This document shows, piece by piece, positions 54,380 through 63,549 of a DNA stretch of 64,000 nucleotides. The first letter of the stretch is position 1; the number at the start of each line of letters is the position of its first letter. A program made the position numbers and the translations under genes. Source of the stretch: Flavobacterium psychrolimnae (GTDB lineage: Bacteria > Bacteroidota > Bacteroidia > Flavobacteriales > Flavobacteriaceae); NCBI RefSeq assembly GCF_003312425.1, contig NZ_QNUX01000001.1:1-64000 (forward strand). Reading direction: 5' to 3'. The notes under the pieces are model-generated. The model did not search any database, was not told where the DNA came from, and saw only the letters and a list, made by a program, of their open reading frames with translations.

Positions 54380-54730
54380 ATGAGACATAATTATAAAAAT
54401 TTAAAAATCTGGCAAATTGGAATCCAAATTGCAAATGACGTTTCTGATATTCTATCAACCTTTCCTAAACATGAAAGATTTGATTTAAGTTCACAATTGA
54501 GTCGATGTTCTGTCTCAATTCCTAGTAATATTGCGGAAGGTTCTTCAAGAACTGACAAATCATTTAGCCATTTCATAGACATCTCTTTAGGCTCTTCATT
54601 TGAATTAATTACACAGCTAATAGTAGCAAAACATAGAAAATATATAAACGAACAAATATTTAACCAATTAGAAACGAAAGTAGAAGAATTTCAAAGAATG
54701 ACAATGGGTTTCCAAAATGGTCTGAAATAG
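54380..54730 (+). CDS. Four-helix-bundle S23-type protein
   Basis: A 116-aa protein of the 23S-rRNA intervening-sequence/four helix bundle family (TIGR02436-like). Visible marks: NLKIWQIGIQIANDV at the N-terminus and SIPSNIAEGSSR near residues 49-60, then two more helices. Function unknown. It interrupts the otherwise tight fadA-fadE order and lies between short inverted purine/pyrimidine-rich repeats, suggesting a small mobile or inserted unit. Confidence 0.88.
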   Translation: MRHNYKNLKIWQIGIQIANDVSDILSTFPKHERFDLSSQLSRCSVSIPSNIAEGSSRTDKSFSHFIDISLGSSFELITQLIVAKHRKYINEQIFNQLETKVEEFQRMTMGFQNGLK

Positions 54731-54795
54731 ATTCATTTTTAAAAATCTATATTCTATATTCTTTACTCTAAAATCTATCATCTAAAAACAAAGTC

Positions 54796-56586
54796 ATGAG
54801 CGACGTAACCAGAGGAGGTCAATTCCTAGTAAAAGAAACCAAATGCGAAGATATCTTCACTCCAGAAGATTTTTCGGAAGAGCAATTAATGATGCGCGAC
54901 TCTGTAAAAGAGTTTGTAGACAAAGAATTATGGGCACATAAAGATCGTTTTGAGAAAAAAGATTACGCCTATACAGAAGAAACCATGAGAAAAGCAGGAG
55001 ACTTAGGACTTTTAGGAGTTGCAGTTCCTGAGGCTTATGGCGGATTAGGAATGGGATTTGTTTCCACAATGTTGGTTTGTGATTATATTTCGGGAGCAAC
55101 GGGTTCATTCTCTACTGCTTTTGGAGCACACACCGGAATTGGTACAATGCCAATCACTTTATACGGAACAGAAGAACAAAAACAAAAATACGTGCCTAAA
55201 TTAGCTTCAGGCGAATGGTTTGGTGCCTATTGTTTAACAGAACCAGGCGCAGGATCGGATGCTAATTCCGGAAAAACAAAAGCCGTTTTATCAGAAGATG
55301 GAACACATTACAAAATCACAGGACAAAAAATGTGGATTTCAAATGCAGGATTTTGTTCTTTGTTTATAGTTTTCGCCCGTATTGGTGATGACAAAAACAT
55401 TACCGGTTTTATCCTTGAAAACACTCCAGATAACGGAATTTCAATGGGTGAAGAAGAACATAAATTAGGTATTCGTGCGTCTTCTACACGTCAGGTTTTC
55501 TTCAATGAAACGAAAGTTCCTGTTGAAAACATGTTATCAGAAAGAGGAAATGGTTTCAAAATCGCCATGAACGCTTTGAACGTAGGACGTATCAAATTAG
55601 CAGCTGCTTGTTTGGATGCACAACGCAGAGTTATTTCAGGTTCAGTGAAATATGCAAATGAAAGAATCCAATTCAATACTGCAATTTCTCAGTTTGGTGC
55701 TATTCGCGCAAAACTAGCAGAAATGGCTACAAATTGTTATGCTGGAGAAAGCGCTTCTTACCGTGCTGCCAAAGATATTGAAGACAGAATTTCAGCTCGT
55801 GAAGCCGAAGGAGTTTCTCATCAAGAAGCAGAATTAAAAGGAGTTGAGGAATATGCAATCGAGTGTTCTATCCTAAAAGTAGCGGTTTCTGAAGATGTAC
55901 AAAACTGTGCCGATGAAGGAATCCAAATTTTTGGTGGAATGGGATTCTCAGAGGATACTCCGATGGAAAGTGCTTGGAGAGATGCTCGTATTGCACGTAT
56001 TTACGAAGGAACAAACGAAATCAACAGAATGCTTTCAGTTGGAATGTTGATCAAAAAAGCGATGAAAGGTCATGTTGATTTATTAGGACCTGCAATGAAA
56101 GTTTCTGAAGAATTAATGGGAATTCCATCTTTTGAAACACCTGATTATTCTGAATTATTTGCTGAGGAAAAAGAAATCGTTAGAAATTTAAAAAAATCAT
56201 TTTTAATGGTTGCCGGAAGTGCTGTTCAAAAATTTGGCGCAGACCTAGACGCTCACCAACAATTATTGATGGCAGCTTCAGATATGTTAATCGAAGTATA
56301 TATGGCGGAAAGTACCATCTTGCGTACTGAAAAACTAGCAAAAAAAGAAGGAGAAGATAAAGTGCAAGAGCAAATTGCAATGGCAAAATTGTATTTGTAC
56401 AAAGCGGTAGATATTGTGAATCAAAAAGGAAAAGAAAGCATTATTTCTTTTGCCGAAGGCGATGAACAACGTATGATGCTAATGGGATTACGTCGTTTTA
56501 CAAAATACACAAACATGCCAAATGTAGTGGCATTGAGAGAAACAATTACAGCAAAATTAGTGGCTGAAAATGAATATTGTTTCTAA
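54796..56586 (+). CDS. fadE: Acyl-CoA dehydrogenase, FadE (YusJ) type
   Basis: A 596-aa flavoenzyme that starts beta-oxidation of acyl-CoA. Motifs: YCLTEPGAGSDA, KMWISNAGFCSLFIVFA, and the catalytic base Glu in RIYEGTNEINR (about residue 405). The extra C-terminal domain of about 170 residues beyond the usual 380-aa dehydrogenase matches the long FadE of the fadNAE operons. It ends before a strong terminator. Confidence 0.92.
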   Translation: MSDVTRGGQFLVKETKCEDIFTPEDFSEEQLMMRDSVKEFVDKELWAHKDRFEKKDYAYTEETMRKAGDLGLLGVAVPEAYGGLGMGFVSTMLVCDYISGATGSFSTAFGAHTGIGTMPITLYGTEEQKQKYVPKLASGEWFGAYCLTEPGAGSDANSGKTKAVLSEDGTHYKITGQKMWISNAGFCSLFIVFARIGDDKNITGFILENTPDNGISMGEEEHKLGIRASSTRQVFFNETKVPVENMLSERGNGFKIAMNALNVGRIKLAAACLDAQRRVISGSVKYANERIQFNTAISQFGAIRAKLAEMATNCYAGESASYRAAKDIEDRISAREAEGVSHQEAELKGVEEYAIECSILKVAVSEDVQNCADEGIQIFGGMGFSEDTPMESAWRDARIARIYEGTNEINRMLSVGMLIKKAMKGHVDLLGPAMKVSEELMGIPSFETPDYSELFAEEKEIVRNLKKSFLMVAGSAVQKFGADLDAHQQLLMAASDMLIEVYMAESTILRTEKLAKKEGEDKVQEQIAMAKLYLYKAVDIVNQKGKESIISFAEGDEQRMMLMGLRRFTKYTNMPNVVALRETITAKLVAENEYCF

Positions 56587-56613
56587 TAAAAATTAGTTTT
56601 TAGTTTTTTTTTT

Positions 56614-56652
56614 AAACCGCCTTGTTCCTGAAAACAAGGCGGTTTTTTTATT
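56614..56652 (+). terminator. Terminator of the fad operon
   Basis: Stem AAACCGCCTTGTT / AACAAGGCGGTTT with loop CCTGAA, then a T run. Confidence 0.88.
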
Positions 56653-56670
56653 TATTCAAAAGTCTATAAT

Positions 56671-57099
56671 CTATTTTTTCTCAAAACGCATCATTACAAT
56701 GTCTCCCATTATAAAATTCAGCGTTTTTCCATCTTCAGAAACAGAATAAGAATCTATTTTTTGAAGGGTATTCATGTAAACATTCTCACCTTCACCAGAA
56801 CAAAACATTTTAGTTACCATCATAGGTTCTTTGAAATTGATTTTACTTTCATCAGCATTTAATTTCCCTGCATAACTATTACAACTGTTTTTTCCGGAAA
56901 CGCTTGTATCTTTTAAGTTAAAAGTGATGGTTGGTTTATTGTCTGGATACAATCCAGAAAAGGCGATTCGTGGTCCTGATATAAAATTCAATTCCCAAGC
57001 ACCTTGCAATGCAGCTTTTTGACTATTAGCCGTTTTTACGGAATTACAAGAAATAAGTACCGAACAAAATAGTGTCAGTGACAAAATTATTTTTTTCAT
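56671..57099 (-). CDS. META-domain lipoprotein (HslJ-like)
   Basis: A 142-aa lipoprotein (C18, LISCNSV). The META-type domain shows LQGAWELNFISGP, PTITFNL, GKNSCNSYAGKLNAD and the final LNFIMGDIVMMRFEKK. Such proteins are linked to heat or drug stress in other bacteria, but the function is not established. It converges on the fad operon and lies downstream of the YihY gene. Confidence 0.85.
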   Translation of the reverse strand: MKKIILSLTLFCSVLISCNSVKTANSQKAALQGAWELNFISGPRIAFSGLYPDNKPTITFNLKDTSVSGKNSCNSYAGKLNADESKINFKEPMMVTKMFCSGEGENVYMNTLQKIDSYSVSEDGKTLNFIMGDIVMMRFEKK

Positions 57100-57153
57100 T
57101 TGTTTTATTTTAATATTTATGTAGAATTTGTTTATTGACCAGAATTAAATTTA

Positions 57154-58101
57154 TTATTTTTCATCTTCAGGAATGACATCGGTCTTTTTTTTCTTTATCT
57201 CTGTAACCTCTACTTTTATTCCAACAGCATAAGCATTTGGAATAATTTTTTTTCCATGGGCATTGGCATACACTTTAGTAAATTCGGCTCCAAAATATAA
57301 GATTATAGCTGAATAATAAACCCAAATTAAAATAATGATTACGGATCCGGCCGCACCGTAAACAGTAGCAACGGTTGAGCTTCCTAAATAAAAACCAATA
57401 GCAAATTTCCCTATCATAAAGAAAAAAGAAGTAAAACTGGAACCTATCAATGCATCTCGCCAAGCAATATGTCCATCAGGCAACGTTTTAAAAATAATAG
57501 CAAACAAAATAGTTGTAGTTACAAATAATATTAAAATATTAAAAACATAAAATATGTAAACCGTTGTGTCTGGAAAATAAACTAATAATCGCGTATTGAC
57601 AACGTCCATTACCGTATTGACCATTAAACTTACCATTAGCAAAAACCCAACAGAAGCAATCATAGAAAACGACATTAATCTGTTTTGAACGAATTTCACA
57701 ATTCCTTTATTCGGTTTTGCTTTTAATCCCCAAATAGAATTAATAGAACTTTGTATTTCAGCAAATACACCCGAAGCTCCTACTAATAACATAATTCCTC
57801 CCAGTATTGTTGCAAATGTAACGCTGTCAGACAATTCAATATTCTTGATGGTTTCCTGAATTTGGATAGCAGCTTCGTTACCTACCATTCCGTTAATTTG
57901 ACCAAAAAATCTTCCTGTAACAGCTTCTCTTCCAAAGAAAAAACTAAAAATAGATAAAATAATAATCAATAATGGAGGTAATGAAAAAATAGTATAATAA
58001 GAAAGTGACGCACTTAATTTAAATCCGTTATCATCATCAAATTCATTATAAGTTCGCTTTAATAAACCCCAACTCAAAACTGCTATTTCTTTATGTTTCA
58101 T
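57154..58101 (-). CDS. YihY/BrkB-family membrane protein
   Basis: A 315-aa membrane protein with about six hydrophobic segments. The N-terminal KLSASLSYYTIFSLPPLLIIIL, FGREAVTGRFFGQINGMVG and the C-terminal GSVIIILIWVYYSAIILYFGAEFTKVYA are hallmarks of YihY/BrkB. I start at the ATG at 58101 (MKHKEIAVL), because two -7-like boxes at 58216-58231 would put the RNA start downstream of the longer start at 58242. Function unknown. Confidence 0.85.
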   Translation of the reverse strand: MKHKEIAVLSWGLLKRTYNEFDDDNGFKLSASLSYYTIFSLPPLLIIILSIFSFFFGREAVTGRFFGQINGMVGNEAAIQIQETIKNIELSDSVTFATILGGIMLLVGASGVFAEIQSSINSIWGLKAKPNKGIVKFVQNRLMSFSMIASVGFLLMVSLMVNTVMDVVNTRLLVYFPDTTVYIFYVFNILILFVTTTILFAIIFKTLPDGHIAWRDALIGSSFTSFFFMIGKFAIGFYLGSSTVATVYGAAGSVIIILIWVYYSAIILYFGAEFTKVYANAHGKKIIPNAYAVGIKVEVTEIKKKKTDVIPEDEK

Positions 58102-58215
58102 TTCTGTAACTATTTTTAATATTTTATTTTCAATAAAAAACCTAACTCTTAAACTTGTTTTTAATAATTGAAAAGTATGGTTAACACCTTGAATTATCTC
58201 AAATGGTATTGCTTT

Positions 58216-58231
58216 CAAAATTACAAAGATA
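58216..58231 (-). promoter_or_regulatory. Two adjacent -7 boxes upstream of the YihY gene
   Basis: Minus strand TATCTTTG (58231-58224) and TAATTTTG (58223-58216) lie back to back. Neither has an obvious TTG at -33. Either would give a leader of about 110 bases and would favour the start at 58101. Confidence 0.4.
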
Positions 58232-58404
58232 TTATTTACCAAATAGAAATAGATTTTATAAAATTCCTTTGCTCTTTGTATATTCTAAACATAATAGAAG
58301 CAAAAACCTAACCAAATTTTAAGTCTTTATTAACCCATTCCTATCATTTAATGTTTAAATTTATATTCTATTTTAATAACCTTTTTAGGATAAATTTTCA
58401 AATT

Positions 58405-59181
58405 ATGGAAAATAACAATACACGAAGAAATTTTTTAAAACAAACAGCAATACTTTCAACAGGAACAATTATTGGTTCTAGCTTATTTAATTCAGTATTA
58501 GCTGCTGAAAACAATTTGAAAACTGAAAATCAAGTCTTGGAACCGGAAAATTTCGACTTTCAAGGAAACTACAGCCTTCCAAAATTACCGTATTCGTATG
58601 ATGCTTTAGAGCCACATATTGATAAAGCTACAATGGAAATTCATCATTCTAAGCATCATCAAGCTTATGTGACGAATTTGAATAAAGCCATAGAAACTTT
58701 GGACAAAAATTTAGTGGAACATTCAAAATCATTAGAAAATATCTTTGAAAAAATGTCCAAATTCCCTGAAGCGATTCGTAATAATGGTGGTGGGCATTAC
58801 AATCACAGTTTGTTCTGGAGTTTAATGAAACCAAACGGAGGTGGTACTCCAAAAGGCAAACTAGGAGATGCTATAATGAGTACTTTTGGTTCTTTTGACG
58901 AATTCAAAAAGCAATTTAGTGATGCTTCCATGAAAAGATTTGGTTCTGGCTGGGCTTGGTTAGTGGTACAAGACGGAAAATTAGTGATAGGTTCCACAGC
59001 AAACCAAGACAATCCATTGATGCGATTGCGAGGAAAAGGACTAAAAGGAAAACCTGTTTTAGCATTGGACGTTTGGGAACACGCGTATTATCTTAAAAAT
59101 CAAAACCGACGAGCGGATTATATCGCTTCTTTCTGGAATGTTGTCAATTGGGATGAAGCAGAAAAATTATTCAATTCATAA
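58405..59181 (+). CDS. Tat-exported manganese-type superoxide dismutase
   Basis: A 258-aa dismutase with an N-terminal twin-arginine signal (TRRNFLKQ at 6-13, hydrophobic region to about 33). The mature domain starts near 55. Metal ligands: H80 (MEIHHSKHH), H134 (HYNHSLFW), D222 and H226 (LDVWEHAYY). GGGHYNH and Q201 in STANQDNP point to the Mn or cambialistic type rather than Fe. The start at 58405 gives the Tat signal at the very N-terminus; the frame from 58351 does not. It removes superoxide in the periplasm. Confidence 0.9.
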   Translation: MENNNTRRNFLKQTAILSTGTIIGSSLFNSVLAAENNLKTENQVLEPENFDFQGNYSLPKLPYSYDALEPHIDKATMEIHHSKHHQAYVTNLNKAIETLDKNLVEHSKSLENIFEKMSKFPEAIRNNGGGHYNHSLFWSLMKPNGGGTPKGKLGDAIMSTFGSFDEFKKQFSDASMKRFGSGWAWLVVQDGKLVIGSTANQDNPLMRLRGKGLKGKPVLALDVWEHAYYLKNQNRRADYIASFWNVVNWDEAEKLFNS

Positions 59182-59199
59182 AAAAAACCTTAATAAAAG

Positions 59200-59233
59200 C
59201 CCTGAATTATACATCTATATTTCAGGGTTTTTG
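59200..59233 (+). terminator. Terminator of the superoxide dismutase gene
   Basis: Stem CCCTGAA / TTCAGGG with a 14-base loop, then a T-rich stretch. A weaker hairpin than the others. Confidence 0.6.
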
Positions 59234-59381
59234 CTTTTAAAAAACGAAAATACAGCCTGATAAATTCCTATGATTATCCGCAATAAATTATTCCTTTTCA
59301 AAATCTAAAAAAACAGCGCTAATTAAATGTAATATCTGTGTTAAACTAAAATACACCCGTTAAAACTACCGCAAAAAAGTA

Positions 59382-59389
59382 TAGCTTTG
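59382..59389 (+). promoter_or_regulatory. Candidate -7 box for the LETM1-related gene
   Basis: TAGCTTTG, 18 bases ahead of the ATG at 59408; it overlaps the alternative TTG start at 59387, which it makes unlikely. Confidence 0.45.
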
Positions 59390-59407
59390 TACCTTCAAAA
59401 TAAAGCA

Positions 59408-60607
59408 ATGATTAACCCTTCAGCATCCGGTTGGATAGATAAATTTTTTATTGAACAAAAATTTTCAAAAGATACTGTTTCTAAAACTACTGATATTTTT
59501 TATCAAAAAGTGAGAGATACAGGATTTATTTATGGACATATAATTGCTTTTGAAACCGCAACAACAATACAAACGAAAGGTTGGTTCAAAGAAGAGATTT
59601 CAAAAGTTGCGCTTTTGAACACTTTATATCAAGTTTTTTGTTTGACAAATGAAGATATCAGTCCCGAGAATTTTATTGAACAAGGAAATGCTTTTTATAA
59701 TCAAATGAATCCTCAAGGATTTAATTTGTTTAAAAAAATTCTTCCGAAAAACTCTCCTGCTTTAACTTTAGAAAAAATCATTGATGAACGTGTACAGACC
59801 AATGACAGCATCATCAGCAAAAGTTTCTCTCATCTGGTTACAAACGCTTTATTATTCATTGATGTGCTCGCTTTTCGTCAATATTTGATTCACGGTGAAA
59901 TTCCCGAAAAATATCTAAAAAAAATTGAAGAAACGGTCGTTAATATTGTAACACTTGCGTTAAAAATCAAGTCTAGAAAATCACAATATGATGATTTACT
60001 AATCAAACTTTTTGAGGCTTCCATTCGCTACAGCAAATTTTCTAAAGTTTCTGTTCAAAGTTTAGAAATGCTACATTTAGATTACTTTACAAATGAATTG
60101 GAAAAATATTATTTAATAGATATTGCCGGGATGGCTTTGTGGAGCGATGGAAAAGTAGAAAATGACGAGAGATATTTTTTGCATTCTTTGGCTGAAATTG
60201 TATCGGTTCCAGATTCTTTTGTTGACGAAAGTATCAATAGTACCAATGAATTTATTGATACACACAAAAAAGAAATTCCTTATTTCAATTACTCAAATCC
60301 TGTCAAACATTTTTATGATCAAACTACACAAAGCGTGGTTACACTCATTGGCAGGAATAAAAACCGATTGATTAAGGAAATTGTGCAAAGCAAAGAATTG
60401 ATGGTGCTCCTCGCCTATTCTACTCGCAGAGATTTGGACGAAAAAGAAAAGAAAAAAGTCAAAAAACAATTACTGGAGATTTGTAAAACCATTCCATCAC
60501 TAACCATTTTTCTGCTTCCTGGCGGCAGTTTATTGTTACCCATTTTGATTAAATTCATACCCACATTGTTGCCTTCTGCTTTTAATGAAAATCTAGATAC
60601 TGAATAA
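59408..60607 (+). CDS. LETM1-related protein
   Basis: A 399-aa cytoplasmic or membrane-linked protein. The body is mostly helical with no recognised domain; a TerB-like acidic stretch (ALWSDGKVENDERYFLHSLAEI) lies near residues 244-265. The C-terminus, from about 335, carries KKVKKQLLEICKTIPSLTIF and LLPGGSLLLPILIKF, a clear LETM1-type ribosome-binding-like motif. Flavobacterial relatives are labelled LETM1-related biofilm-associated; I recall this name but did not check it. The start at 59408 follows from the promoter position. Confidence 0.8.
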   Translation: MINPSASGWIDKFFIEQKFSKDTVSKTTDIFYQKVRDTGFIYGHIIAFETATTIQTKGWFKEEISKVALLNTLYQVFCLTNEDISPENFIEQGNAFYNQMNPQGFNLFKKILPKNSPALTLEKIIDERVQTNDSIISKSFSHLVTNALLFIDVLAFRQYLIHGEIPEKYLKKIEETVVNIVTLALKIKSRKSQYDDLLIKLFEASIRYSKFSKVSVQSLEMLHLDYFTNELEKYYLIDIAGMALWSDGKVENDERYFLHSLAEIVSVPDSFVDESINSTNEFIDTHKKEIPYFNYSNPVKHFYDQTTQSVVTLIGRNKNRLIKEIVQSKELMVLLAYSTRRDLDEKEKKKVKKQLLEICKTIPSLTIFLLPGGSLLLPILIKFIPTLLPSAFNENLDTE

Positions 60608-60634
60608 AAAAAAATCCGCTACATGAGCGGATTT
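60604..60634 (-). terminator. Terminator of the carbonic anhydrase gene
   Basis: Stem AAATCCGCT / AGCGGATTT with loop ACATG. The A run on the plus strand gives a U run for the minus-strand transcript; it may also serve the gene ending at 60607. Confidence 0.8.
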
Positions 60635-60652
60635 CATAATTTAATTTCTCAA

Positions 60653-61288
60653 TTAAAATTTCAACTGATAAACTGCATCCAAATCTTTTTCAGAACTGAT
60701 GTTAACCTCTAAATCTGTTACAAAACCAGAGTTAAGTCCATAAGCCCATCCGTGTAATGTCAAATCTTGACCGTTTCTCCAAGCAGCCTGAACGATTGAA
60801 GTTTTAGCCAAATCAAAAACTTGTTCTTTTACGTTTAATTCGACAAAAGTATTAAAACGTTCTGTTTCATCCTCAATTGAATCTAAATACGCGCTGTGCA
60901 AACGATATACATCTTTGATGTGACGAATCCAGTTGTCAATGATACCAATGGAATCATTTCCCATTGCCGCTTTAACACCACCGCAACCATAATGACCGCA
61001 AACTAAAACATGTTTTACTTTCAAAACATTTACAGCATAATCCAAAACACTCAACATATTCATGTCAGAGTGAACCACCATATTAGCAATGTTTCTGTGT
61101 ACAAAAACTTCTCCAGGCTTTGCTCCTACAATTTCATTGGCAGGTACACGACTGTCAGAACAGCCAATCCATAATAACGGCGGCGTTTGACCTTTGGCAA
61201 GATCTTGGAAATAATTAGGGTCACTTGCTAACGAAGTTTCCACCCATTTTTTATTATTTTCTAATATTTTTTTATAAAAATCGCTCAT
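60653..61288 (-). CDS. Beta-class carbonic anhydrase
   Basis: A 211-aa zinc enzyme interconverting CO2 and bicarbonate. Zinc and catalytic residues: C43, D45 and R47 (IGCSDSRVPAN), H99 and C102 (CGHYGCGG). Length is normal for the beta class. It lies 88 bases after the SulP transporter gene on the same strand, suggesting joint handling of bicarbonate. Confidence 0.92.
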   Translation of the reverse strand: MSDFYKKILENNKKWVETSLASDPNYFQDLAKGQTPPLLWIGCSDSRVPANEIVGAKPGEVFVHRNIANMVVHSDMNMLSVLDYAVNVLKVKHVLVCGHYGCGGVKAAMGNDSIGIIDNWIRHIKDVYRLHSAYLDSIEDETERFNTFVELNVKEQVFDLAKTSIVQAAWRNGQDLTLHGWAYGLNSGFVTDLEVNISSEKDLDAVYQLKF

Positions 61289-61376
61289 AATTCTTGTTTT
61301 ATTATTTTTATTAATACAAACGTTCTGTAACTCTAATGCAATGTAAAGGAAGTTTTTTTCAACTTAAGTTCCTTAA

Positions 61377-63047
61377 TTAGTTGCCATTTTCTTGTTTAAG
61401 AAATTCTTCGTCAGTGATTTCTTTTTTAACCATAACTCTTTTAGCCGCATCATAATAGTGCTCAATAGAAACATAATTTTGAGTATCAATGCTATTTTCC
61501 AGATGATAGGCTTTTTTAAATCCTTTTAGTTTTACCTTAATGTTGTTGTCTAACGCTCTTGTAGTTTTAAACTCATGTATTAAATCCAAAATATCATGTG
61601 CAATGTAAACCGTATCTTTTGCATCAATAATCACTTTAGAATTTTCCGGAAGATGATTCAGGGTTTGTTTAATGGCCGCTTTATTCAAAAAAGAAACTTC
61701 TTGAGCCAAATCAATATGGATCACATCACCATCAGCATATTGTTCTTTTCTAAAAAAGTAAGCTCTTTTGAGATTTCCTTTTAAAACAAAAATAATACTG
61801 ATGATAATCCCCAAGGTAACACCTTTCAATAAATCTAAAAATACTACAGCTAATAATGTGGCAATAAAAGGAACAAACTGATATTTCCCTTTTTCCCAAA
61901 AATGTATAAATGTTGCCGGTTTTGCTAATTTGTAACCTACCAAAATTAAGATAGCTGCCAAAGTAGCCAAAGGAATTTTGTTCAGAATGACTGGAATAGC
62001 AAGTACACTTACTAACAACAACGCTCCGTGAATGATGGTCGACATTTTAGATCTTGCTCCAGAATTGCTATTTGCAGAAGAACGCACAATTACTGAGGTC
62101 AAAGGTAAACCACCTAAAAGCGAACTCACCATATTACCAATTCCTTGCGCTTTCAACTCCTTATTCGTGTCAGTATATCTTTTTTGAACATCCATTCTAT
62201 CGGAAGCTTCTATACTTAATAATGTTTCAATAGACGCTACGATTGCTATAGTCAAGGCTACTACCCATACTTTAGGATTCATCACTCCAGAAAGATTAGG
62301 CGTGACAATAATTGCTTTAAATTCTTCGAAAGAAGATGGAACTGGTAGCGAAACTAAATGTTCTTTTCCAATAGCTAATGCACTTCCGTTAGCAATGAAA
62401 ATTTCATTTAAAATAACACCTAGAGCAACCGCAATCAAAGCTCCTGGGACTAATTTTAATTTTTTCAAAAAAGGAACTTTATCCCAAGAAATCAAAATTA
62501 CCATCGAAACCAAAGTGATCACTATTGAGCCAATTTGGATGTAATCAAAAATACTAAACAGCGCAGAAAATGTGTTACTGCCATCCGTTTGTGAAAACGC
62601 TTGGTCTCCTTCAAAATCATTGTCGTATCCAAAAGCATGTGGCAATTGTTTCAGAATAATGATAATTCCGATACCTGCAAGCATTCCTTCAATGACATTC
62701 GTTGGAAAATAATTAGAAATACTTCCCGCCTTGGCAAATCCTAATATTAATTGTAGCAAACCTGCGATGAAAACCGCAGTCAAAAAAACATCAAAAGCAC
62801 CTAAATCCGTGATTGCCGTAAGAACAATAGCTGTTAAACCCGCAGCTGGACCGGAAACACTAATGTGCGACGTACTGAAATAGCCTACTACTATTCCTCC
62901 AATAATTCCTGAAATAATTCCTGAAAATAAAGGAGCACCTGAAGCCATTGCAATACCTAAACACAATGGTAGCGCCACCAAAAAAACCACTAAACCAGAT
63001 GCGAAATCGGATTTAAGGTTAGCAAAAAGATTAATTTTTTTTGACAT
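61377..63047 (-). CDS. SulP-family anion transporter with STAS domain
   Basis: A 556-aa transporter with about 12 membrane segments and the SulP signatures (ALPLCLGIAMASGAPLFSG, VSGPAAGLTAIVLTAI, NMVSSLLGGLPLTSVIVRS). A C-terminal STAS domain starts at about residue 445 (VIIDAKDTVYIAHDILDLI). SulP proteins carry sulfate or bicarbonate; pairing with carbonic anhydrase favours bicarbonate, as in BicA. The ion is not proven by sequence. Confidence 0.9.
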   Translation of the reverse strand: MSKKINLFANLKSDFASGLVVFLVALPLCLGIAMASGAPLFSGIISGIIGGIVVGYFSTSHISVSGPAAGLTAIVLTAITDLGAFDVFLTAVFIAGLLQLILGFAKAGSISNYFPTNVIEGMLAGIGIIIILKQLPHAFGYDNDFEGDQAFSQTDGSNTFSALFSIFDYIQIGSIVITLVSMVILISWDKVPFLKKLKLVPGALIAVALGVILNEIFIANGSALAIGKEHLVSLPVPSSFEEFKAIIVTPNLSGVMNPKVWVVALTIAIVASIETLLSIEASDRMDVQKRYTDTNKELKAQGIGNMVSSLLGGLPLTSVIVRSSANSNSGARSKMSTIIHGALLLVSVLAIPVILNKIPLATLAAILILVGYKLAKPATFIHFWEKGKYQFVPFIATLLAVVFLDLLKGVTLGIIISIIFVLKGNLKRAYFFRKEQYADGDVIHIDLAQEVSFLNKAAIKQTLNHLPENSKVIIDAKDTVYIAHDILDLIHEFKTTRALDNNIKVKLKGFKKAYHLENSIDTQNYVSIEHYYDAAKRVMVKKEITDEEFLKQENGN

Positions 63048-63134
63048 AATACCTAACTAAAATTGAATACAGCGTTTTTTTCGCACAAAATAATGCGACA
63101 ACAGATTTTGAAATGATTCAAAATCATACTTGTA

Positions 63135-63416
63135 TTAAGCCTCGTTGGGCGGAGGAATAAATATGGAGGAAGTAATCTTATCATGTTTTGATAGATTCTC
63201 AGATAAAATGGCGCTAGAAGTTGATTCTATTGGAACCAAAACTTCTGAAAAATGATCTACATAAAAAAAAGTCTTGATTTCTTTGAGCGAATGTTCCTCT
63301 TCAGAGATGCTATAGAAAATAGATATATCAGCGCTTTTCTCAATCACAGTAACAATTGTTGGAGTGACAAGAAATGCAAAAAATATGATTAAGAATATTT
63401 TAGATATAATTTTCAT
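63135..63416 (-). CDS. Small membrane-anchored protein of unknown function
   Basis: A 93-aa protein with an N-terminal hydrophobic segment (about residues 4-26, signal or anchor) and a polar remainder (SISEEEHSLKEIK, ending IPPPNEA). A -7 box TATTTTTG lies at 63429-63422, immediately before the ATG. It lies just upstream of the SulP gene, on the same strand, and might be part of that unit. No family is recognised. Confidence 0.6.
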   Translation of the reverse strand: MKIISKIFLIIFFAFLVTPTIVTVIEKSADISIFYSISEEEHSLKEIKTFFYVDHFSEVLVPIESTSSAILSENLSKHDKITSSIFIPPPNEA

Positions 63417-63421
63417 TGTCG

Positions 63422-63429
63422 CAAAAATA
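63422..63429 (-). promoter_or_regulatory. Candidate -7 box giving a near-leaderless transcript
   Basis: Minus strand TATTTTTG, 5 bases before the ATG at 63416. The RNA would start at or next to the start codon. Confidence 0.4.
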
Positions 63430-63491
63430 GAATTAAGTTCATTAGAAAAAACATTAGTTCTATTAAATTTAAAAAAAAATTAACATTCAAA

Positions 63492-63532
63492 AAAAAACCA
63501 GAATAAAATCTTATGATTCCATCTGGTTTTTT
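63492..63532 (-). terminator. Terminator of the dps gene
   Basis: Stem AAAAAACCAGA / TCTGGTTTTTT with a 19-base loop, U runs in both directions; it lies 18 bases after the dps stop codon. Confidence 0.75.
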
Positions 63533-63549
63533 CTATTTCGTTATTAAAA

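Noticed and set aside
58102-58242. Longer N-terminus of the YihY protein
   Set aside because: Two -7 boxes lie downstream of that start codon, and the extension is not typical of the family.
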